Assembly: GCA_039184335.1 (NCBI GenBank)
Contig: JBCDBD010000073.1
Span: 1-10,842, forward strand
Reading direction: 5' to 3'
Length of the DNA stretch: 10,842 bases
DNA from: JBCDBD01 sp039184335
Lineage (GTDB): Bacteria > Bacteroidota > Bacteroidia > Flavobacteriales > Flavobacteriaceae
Made by a program: the position numbers and the translations under genes. How positions within the stretch are numbered: the stretch's first letter is position 1; each line of letters opens with the position of its first letter. The notes beneath the pieces were generated by a model. That model was not told the origin of the DNA, did no database searches, and was given only the letters and a program-made list of their open reading frames with translations. Shown here piece after piece: positions 6,401 to 10,842 of this stretch.

Positions 6401-7699
6401 ATGAAACAGTTCTATCAAAAATACCACTCAAGGGGTTGGCAGATATATGGCACTTTTATAGCGATGGGCAAATGGTTCTTTTGCTCATTGGGAATTTTCT
6501 TTTTGGTCATTGCCTCAGTAGTGACCACACCAATCAGGGCGCAGGTTGCTGCTGATTCCACAGATACTGATAAGTATATAGGTGGTTTTCCAGACTATGC
6601 TTTTGTAAGGGCAGGTGACTTTGATGGTGCGATAAGTATTCCAGGAATTCCTGGCTCTTTTAAAATAGGTGGATTTGTATCTTTGAACGTCAACTATGAT
6701 ACGGATAACCAGGGATTTCAACAGATTGGAACGCCACCGACCATACCGCTTGACGGTAACTCAGAGGATGGGGAAGACCAGTTCGCTATCCATGCCAGGC
6801 TCACCACATTCAATTTTGACTACCGTACGCCTACAAAAGTTGGGGATATGCGTATATTCATAGAATTTGACATGTTTGGTAATGGCGATGAGTTTACCAA
6901 TGACTATGATGTAAGGTTACGTCACGCTGGGGTGGAATTGGGAAACTGGCGTTTTGGGCAATACCATTCAGGATTTATCGATCTTTTCTCGCTACCTGAG
7001 AGTGCCGATCCTGAAAGTCCTCTCGCCGGTATGGTCCTTAGACAACCAGGCATCTATTATGTACGTGGTGGTGATGGCCATGAAGGAACAAACTATGGTT
7101 TTGGCATTGAGAATCCAGCATTTGATGTGGGTGGCAATACCGATCTAGTTCGTTCAGAAGCCATGCCCAACTTTGTGGCGTTCGGCAGACTTGAACGTGA
7201 TTGGGGTTATTTACGGCTCGCAGGACTCTTTTTGCAGCTTCGATCCAAAACTGAAGATATCTATACCGGGGGTATTCACCTTTCTGGGCGGCTGGATACC
7301 CCTTTCATAACGGAAAAGGACAACCTTAAGTTCGGGGCACAGTTTGGTGAGGGCTTCGTACATTATTATTCCTCATTTGTTGGTGGGCTAGATGGTGTCA
7401 TCTCAGATGATGGTACGGTTGATGCAACAGGAATTCTGGGTGCCCATTTAGATTACCAGCATTGGTGGTCAAAGAACCTACGTTCAACTTTTATGTTCAG
7501 TTTTTTTGAATTAGATTCACCTAACATGGCTGATCCACTTTCTTACTCAGGTGGTGAACGCTACACCGTAAATCTTTTTTGGAATCCGATAGCATCTGCC
7601 TCGTTCGGTTGGGAAATGAATTATAATACTATTGAAACAGCAGATGGTTCTGATGGTGAAGGACTGCGATTCGAGTTTGTGGGTCGGTTTTTCTTCTGA
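6401..7699 (+). CDS. DcaP-like outer-membrane porin
   Basis: An outer-membrane beta-barrel of about 430 residues resembling the DcaP trimeric porin family. Numbering from the GTG at 6398, the clearest family stretch runs from about 130 to 220: ARLTTFNFDYRTPTKVGDMR, then IFIEFDMFGNG, then LRHAGVELGNWRFGQYHSGF, then LPESADPESP and RQPGIYYVRG. The final residues GRFFF give the terminal phenylalanine used by barrel assembly. DcaP proteins pass dicarboxylates or other small anionic molecules; the substrate here is unknown. Starts at GTG 6398 or ATG 6401 almost touch the preceding stop and imply translational coupling. They leave an unusually long n-region before the hydrophobic core, so ATG 6464 (MGKWFFCSLGIFF..., cleavage near RAQ) is an alternative. 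DcaP was described in Proteobacteria; related porins exist in Bacteroidota. It sits between the AhpD-like gene and the lipoprotein gene. Confidence 0.82.
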   Translation: MKQFYQKYHSRGWQIYGTFIAMGKWFFCSLGIFFLVIASVVTTPIRAQVAADSTDTDKYIGGFPDYAFVRAGDFDGAISIPGIPGSFKIGGFVSLNVNYDTDNQGFQQIGTPPTIPLDGNSEDGEDQFAIHARLTTFNFDYRTPTKVGDMRIFIEFDMFGNGDEFTNDYDVRLRHAGVELGNWRFGQYHSGFIDLFSLPESADPESPLAGMVLRQPGIYYVRGGDGHEGTNYGFGIENPAFDVGGNTDLVRSEAMPNFVAFGRLERDWGYLRLAGLFLQLRSKTEDIYTGGIHLSGRLDTPFITEKDNLKFGAQFGEGFVHYYSSFVGGLDGVISDDGTVDATGILGAHLDYQHWWSKNLRSTFMFSFFELDSPNMADPLSYSGGERYTVNLFWNPIASASFGWEMNYNTIETADGSDGEGLRFEFVGRFFF

Positions 7700-7752
7700 G
7701 TCAAGAAAAACGGAATACTGGTTTTATTAACTTTTTTTAACTACTCAATGAT

Positions 7753-9075
7753 ATGAAGAATTATTGTATTGGATTTTTTGTCATAATCCTATGCCTATGC
7801 TGCAAGCCGAATGGTTCACAAGAAGGCAACAGCGAAGAAATGGCTTCTTCGGAAGTAGATTTGAAAACAATGACCGAATTGGCGGGGGGGGCTAAGTTGT
7901 CCGGTGCCAATGTTTTGGCCTTTGGTCCAGAAAATGTACTGTTCATTGGTGATAGTAAGGGTGCGAAAATCTATGCCGTTTCAACACAGGCCAAGGCACT
8001 AAAAGATGCCATTCCGTTCAATATGGAAGGTTTTGATGTAATGGTGGCAGAAAAATTGGGTATTGCACCTAGGGATGTGGTCATCAATGATATGAAAATA
8101 CATCCAGTGAGCCAAGAAGCGTATGTTTCCATAAAAATGGGCCATCAACCCGAGGCAAAATCTGTCATAGCCATGGTCAATCCAATGACGGCCGCCATCC
8201 GATTTTTAGAGGTGACCGATAGCAACAGTACCAGTGTTTCCATTAAAAATCCAGCTTCTAAAGAGCTGTCCTTTTGGAAGGAAACCCCAGCCAGTGTGTT
8301 GAACATCACCGATATGGACTACCACGATGGGCATATTTATGTAGCTGGCTTGACCAACAGTGAATTTGCTTCTACGCTTCGAAAGATTGCCTATCCTTTT
8401 ACCGATTCCCAAGAAATGGTGAACAGTATAGAGATCTATCATGCTGTACATACCCAAAACGAGACCCGCGCGCCGATACGTACCATGCTGTTCGATAATC
8501 TTGGAGGGGAACCCACCTTGTTGGCCAGTTATACCTGTACACCTCTGGTTACGATTCCGCAATCCCAAATTAGTGAAGGTGCCACGATTACAGGAAAGAC
8601 CATTGCTGAACTGGGCTATGGCAATACGCCCATTGATATGTTGGTGGTCACGACACAGGGGTTTGATGGCAGCATGAGCAAAAACGTAATAATGACCAAC
8701 AAGAACAGGGGGGGGACGATGATTCCCTTTGAATCGGTCGTTGCAGGGGCAAAAGGAGAGGGAATGGCAGGGCAACGTGCCATGTTTGCCACAGGGCTGG
8801 AAGGTATTCAAGAAATACCTACGGCCAGTGTTATGCAAATAGATGTTCAAAATCCGCAAATGCTCGGAGTGGTACGTCGAAATATTGAAACAGGTGATAT
8901 CGACCTGATTTCAGAATTGACAGGCACTTTTTTGAGGTTGAGCGATTATATTTCAGAGTATGATTTTCCTGATTATCGCTATCCTGAATCTCAAGCAGGC
9001 ACAAAACAATACCACGATATGGTCAAACAGATGGAGGGTTATCCTGATTTGACTTCCAAGGCAATGGAGCGATAA
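7753..9075 (+). CDS. Putative lipoprotein, probable beta-propeller
   Basis: The 440-residue product starts with a lipoprotein-type signal, MKNYCIGFFVIILCLCCK, with cysteines at 16 and 17 as the likely lipid anchor; the lipobox is unorthodox. After a Ser/Glu-rich linker come alternating short strands and GD/DG turns such as LSGANVLAFGPENVLFIGDS and MDYHDGHIYVAGLTNSEF, which suggest a beta-propeller. A late region (about 290-330) contains TIAELGYGNTPIDMLVVTTQ. I recognise no enzyme motif, so ligand binding or sensing at the membrane is only a guess. It begins 53 bases after the porin stop, with no clear terminator between, and is followed after 17 bases by the surviving start of a broken exported-protein gene. 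It therefore belongs to the same run of envelope genes. Length and start are well defined by the signal peptide. Confidence 0.72.
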   Translation: MKNYCIGFFVIILCLCCKPNGSQEGNSEEMASSEVDLKTMTELAGGAKLSGANVLAFGPENVLFIGDSKGAKIYAVSTQAKALKDAIPFNMEGFDVMVAEKLGIAPRDVVINDMKIHPVSQEAYVSIKMGHQPEAKSVIAMVNPMTAAIRFLEVTDSNSTSVSIKNPASKELSFWKETPASVLNITDMDYHDGHIYVAGLTNSEFASTLRKIAYPFTDSQEMVNSIEIYHAVHTQNETRAPIRTMLFDNLGGEPTLLASYTCTPLVTIPQSQISEGATITGKTIAELGYGNTPIDMLVVTTQGFDGSMSKNVIMTNKNRGGTMIPFESVVAGAKGEGMAGQRAMFATGLEGIQEIPTASVMQIDVQNPQMLGVVRRNIETGDIDLISELTGTFLRLSDYISEYDFPDYRYPESQAGTKQYHDMVKQMEGYPDLTSKAMER

Positions 9076-9092
9076 CGTTATTGTAAGGGTAC

Positions 9093-9400
9093 ATGATTGA
9101 CAAAGGCTATTATTCGCTATTGGTTTTGATGATGTTGGTGACAGCCATAACAACAGGTCAAAAAACCTGTTGTTATGGCTGTTTATCCCTCTTCATAATT
9201 TGTTCCCGAAAATTTATTGCGCATTTATGTGCAGTTTTCAGGATCCATGAAAACTATGGGTAATTTAGAAAAGATCAAACTTTTTGATGAGGAGGGGTAT
9301 GAGGTACCGCATGTGTTTTTTAATAATGTTTATGAGCTATGGAACAAGAACAGACACAACTGACGCTCATCGTAGATCCTGCGAGGGTAAAACAGGCTTA
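9093..9400 (+). pseudogene. Broken 5' part of the Ig-like-domain protein gene: signal peptide, internal loss, frameshifts
   Basis: From ATG 9093, 17 bases after the lipoprotein stop, a frame reads MIDKGYYSLLVLMMLVTAIT then TGQKT, a good signal peptide, and then becomes meaningless to a TAA at 9261. From about 9200 a second frame reads FVPENLLRIYVQFSGSMKTM, then GNLEKIKLFDEEG and VFFNNVYELW. A third frame continues EQEQTQLTLIVDPARVK, and the fourth segment, KTGLKINSEMGRAI, joins the frame at 9389 onwards. Adding one G at TGG(G)AAC (about 9340) and one A in the run at 9389 would make 9200-9901 continuous. The segment between signal peptide and FVPENLL appears deleted, with a perfect hairpin at the junction. 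The parts fit a secreted protein family with Ig-like strands. Confidence 0.5.
9141..9182. repeat. 18-bp perfect hairpin; possible terminator at a deletion junction
   Basis: The arms ACAGCCATAACAACAGGT (9141-9158) and its exact complement (9165-9182) enclose a 6-base loop CAAAAA. Stability is high, but the following TTTATCCCTC is a poor U-tract, so intrinsic termination is possible but not certain. The left arm lies inside the surviving signal-peptide codons (VTAITTG), and the right arm copies it in reverse just where coding sense is lost. This suggests a fold-back copying event when the gene broke. Confidence 0.8.
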
Positions 9401-9901
9401 AAGATCAATAGTGAAATGGGTCGTGCAATTCGCCCAAACAAAAGATATACGCTGGTTGTTGCAGGCCTAGGGGATGTGCATCACCAAGAAATGGCCGTAC
9501 CCTTTAAAAAGAGGCTAACGGTCACAGAAGCAGACCTACAGATGCCCGATACCAAAAAATGGAAGCTAAGCATACCTAAGCCAGATAGTAGAGCGGCTTT
9601 GACGGTTGCATTTCGGCAAATGTTGGATTACAATTCGTTGCAACAACGATTGGTCGTTACCGATTCAGACAATAACCCCTTGAAGGGTACGATTATCATT
9701 GAAAAACAAGAGACGGAATGGACGTTTCGACCCAGTATGCCGTGGAAACAAGGGACCTATGTACTTGATGTGAATTCCCGTTTGGAAGATCCCGAAGGAA
9801 ACAATTTAAACGGCTTGTTCGACCATAAAATAGGGGAATTGAACCTCAAGAAAGAAGGTGTAATAATACGCATACCTTTTAACATTAAAAATAATGGATA
9901 A
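9284..9901 (+). CDS. C-terminal fragment of an exported Ig-like-domain protein (frameshifted gene)
   Basis: An open frame of 205 codons, but only the part from about 9389 looks genuine. The first 35 residues (MMRRGMRYRMCFLIMF...) are an out-of-phase reading of the upstream coding sequence. The true portion starts KTGLKINSEMGRAI and continues with YTLVVAGLGDVHH, KWKLSIPKPDSRAALTVAFR, SLQQRLVVTDSDNNPLKGTI, WTFRPSMPWKQGTYVLDVNS and LEDPEGNNLNGLFDHKIGEL. Strand-rich segments like WTFxPxxPWxxGTYxLxVxxxLEDPxGNxL are typical of bacterial Ig-like/SbsA-type domains in exported proteins. If translated at all, ATG 9416 (MGRAI...) is the first start inside the real frame; the product would then lack a signal peptide. 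Its stop overlaps the SDR start by eight bases, so the ancestral pair was translationally coupled. The function of the intact family is unknown to me. Confidence 0.55.
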   Translation: MMRRGMRYRMCFLIMFMSYGTRTDTTDAHRRSCEGKTGLKINSEMGRAIRPNKRYTLVVAGLGDVHHQEMAVPFKKRLTVTEADLQMPDTKKWKLSIPKPDSRAALTVAFRQMLDYNSLQQRLVVTDSDNNPLKGTIIIEKQETEWTFRPSMPWKQGTYVLDVNSRLEDPEGNNLNGLFDHKIGELNLKKEGVIIRIPFNIKNNG

Positions 9902-10679
9902 GCTATTCCAAAATAAAGTTGTCGTGATTTCAGGAGGAACTTCCGGTCTTGGCCTGGCAACCGCAAAATTATTTCTTGAAGCTGGAGCAATCGTGATTGT
10001 AGCCGCAAGAAGCAAAGAACGGTTCATCGCAAATCTTGGCGAACCTAGTGCACATTTGACATTTATTGAAACTGATTTCAATAGTATGAAGTCGGTAAAA
10101 AGTTTATATGAGGTTATCGCTGATAATTACAAGACGATTGACATTGGAATTAACAATGTAGGTTTTATGACCAAGGCGTCTTTTACGGAATTTAAAGAAA
10201 AAGACTTTGATGATGCCATCAATGTCAACTTCAAAAGTGTTTGGCTATGCATGCAATATCAAATTAAGATGATGCAAAGAGATGTACTATCACAAAAGTA
10301 TATCGTCAATGTAGCTTCTTCTACCGCACTGGGCGGTGCAGAATTTCAATCCCTATACAGTGCGGCAAAAGCTGCTGTCATTGCATTGACCAAATCTGTG
10401 GCACGGGAGTTTGCCCGATCCAATATCAGTACCAATGTAATTGTCCCTGGACCGCATGACACACCCATGGTAATGAGTGCAATAAAAAATGGGTCGACCA
10501 TTGATTCCCATGGCACGGAACTACTAAAAAGTAAAATTTTAGAAAGCATTCCCGTGGGGCGATTGGGGCAACCCGAAGAATTTGCAAAAACCGTACTGTG
10601 GCTTTGTACAGGTGAAAATAAATTCATCTCTGGCCATACCTTCATTATGGATGGGGGGTTGAGTTCCAGATATCGATAA
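9894..10679 (+). CDS. Short-chain dehydrogenase/reductase (SDR), classical type
   Basis: A complete 261-residue classical SDR, predicted cytoplasmic, catalysing NAD(P)(H)-dependent oxidation of an alcohol or reduction of a carbonyl. Visible elements: the cofactor motif G14-GTS-G18-L-G20, R39 after the second strand (hinting at NADPH), D61 in TDF, the NNVG motif at 87-90, the structural Asn N112 in NVN, and the catalytic set S142, Y155-SAA-K159. A PGP motif lies near 185-187, and the C-terminal stretch FISGHTFIMDGG is usual for glucose-dehydrogenase/FabG-like members. The substrate cannot be assigned. ATG 9894 lies inside the end of the preceding broken gene (overlap ATGGATAA), so its translation may once have depended on that gene. 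It is the only clearly cytoplasmic enzyme in the run of exported proteins, and is followed after 41 bases by another exported-protein gene. Confidence 0.9.
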   Translation: MDKLFQNKVVVISGGTSGLGLATAKLFLEAGAIVIVAARSKERFIANLGEPSAHLTFIETDFNSMKSVKSLYEVIADNYKTIDIGINNVGFMTKASFTEFKEKDFDDAINVNFKSVWLCMQYQIKMMQRDVLSQKYIVNVASSTALGGAEFQSLYSAAKAAVIALTKSVAREFARSNISTNVIVPGPHDTPMVMSAIKNGSTIDSHGTELLKSKILESIPVGRLGQPEEFAKTVLWLCTGENKFISGHTFIMDGGLSSRYR

Positions 10680-10720
10680 AAGCGCAATAAAAAAACTGTG
10701 AACTTAAAAAAACTCTGGGT

Positions 10721-10842
10721 ATGAAAACAAGAAAAAGTTTATCTGCGGTTTTATTTTTTTTAGGTGCTATGATTTCCTCAACCGCACAAACCGACACCAA
10801 ACTGGATAGCTTGGCGCTTGAGTTGCAAAATCCCGTTGCGAA
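10721..10842 (+). CDS. N-terminus of an exported protein, possibly an outer-membrane transporter (partial, runs off right edge)
   Basis: From ATG 10721 the frame stays open to the right edge and gives 40 whole codons. They begin with a clear signal peptide, MKTRKSLSAVLFFLGAMISS, with cleavage after STA, and continue QTDTKLDSLALELQNPVA. An early stretch of the type LAxELxNPVA is typical of outer-membrane beta-barrel proteins annotated as transporters (phenol-degradation MetA-like family), in which it is followed by a conserved LISVPFQ-like segment that would lie beyond the window. The gene follows the SDR stop after 41 bases without a visible terminator, so it probably belongs to the same transcription unit and adds a second outer-membrane component. 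The family call is a motif-level guess. Confidence 0.6.
   Translation, partial: MKTRKSLSAVLFFLGAMISSTAQTDTKLDSLALELQNPVA

Noticed and set aside
8206..8859. A 217-codon open frame on the minus strand inside the lipoprotein gene
   Set aside because: It is antisense to a gene with a clear signal peptide and coherent composition. Its own sequence is rich in His, Arg, Gly and Cys with no domain, as expected for a shadow frame.
10346..10687. A 113-codon minus-strand frame over the end of the SDR gene
   Set aside because: The plus strand there encodes the catalytic YxxxK and conserved C-terminus of the SDR, so the antisense frame is a by-product.

Overview
The window looks like chromosomal DNA from a marine member of the Flavobacteriaceae (Bacteroidota). 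This rests on moderately AT-rich sequence, A-rich leaders instead of strong Shine-Dalgarno sites, a DcaP-like porin ending in phenylalanine, thrombospondin type 3 calcium repeats, short Crp/Fnr-like regulators and a vitamin K epoxide reductase fused to a C39-like domain. I cannot name genus or species. No rRNA, tRNA, CRISPR array or insertion sequence was seen.

Layout. (1) Bases 1-1840: the first 30 codons of a minus-strand gene run off the left edge. Diverging from it is a three-part membrane disulfide-forming protein (dead C39-like domain, VKOR domain, thioredoxin/DsbA-like domain). (2) Bases 1841-3887: a decaying regulatory region. It holds two tandem Crp/Fnr-like paralogs, about 80% identical and both lacking the usual N-terminus, a TTAAT-type palindrome after each, a 16-bp palindrome matching the classical TTGA-N6-TCAA box, a long-range inverted repeat, and a minus-strand remnant of an antibiotic-biosynthesis-monooxygenase (ABM) gene broken by stops and a frameshift. 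(3) Bases 3888-9075: four closely spaced plus-strand genes whose products are all predicted to be exported. They are a SnoaL-like protein, a secreted protein with two AhpD-like halves and calcium repeats, a DcaP-like porin, and a putative beta-propeller lipoprotein. (4) Bases 9093-9901: a broken secreted Ig-like-domain gene. Its signal peptide survives, the middle is lost, an 18-bp perfect hairpin sits at the junction, and two single-base homopolymer losses follow. (5) Bases 9894-10842: an SDR oxidoreductase overlapping the end of the broken gene, then the start of another exported protein cut by the right edge.

Working model (inference): genes from 3888 rightwards form one transcription unit for a cell-envelope system. 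The porin would admit a small molecule, the SnoaL-like and AhpD-like proteins would act on it or on peroxides in the periplasm, the lipoprotein may bind or sense it, and the SDR would act in the cytoplasm. The substrate is unknown. The AhpD-like protein, with one CxxCxxH half, one cysteine-less half and calcium repeats, is the least familiar piece. The crp/ABM region beside it looks like an older regulated locus that is being lost.
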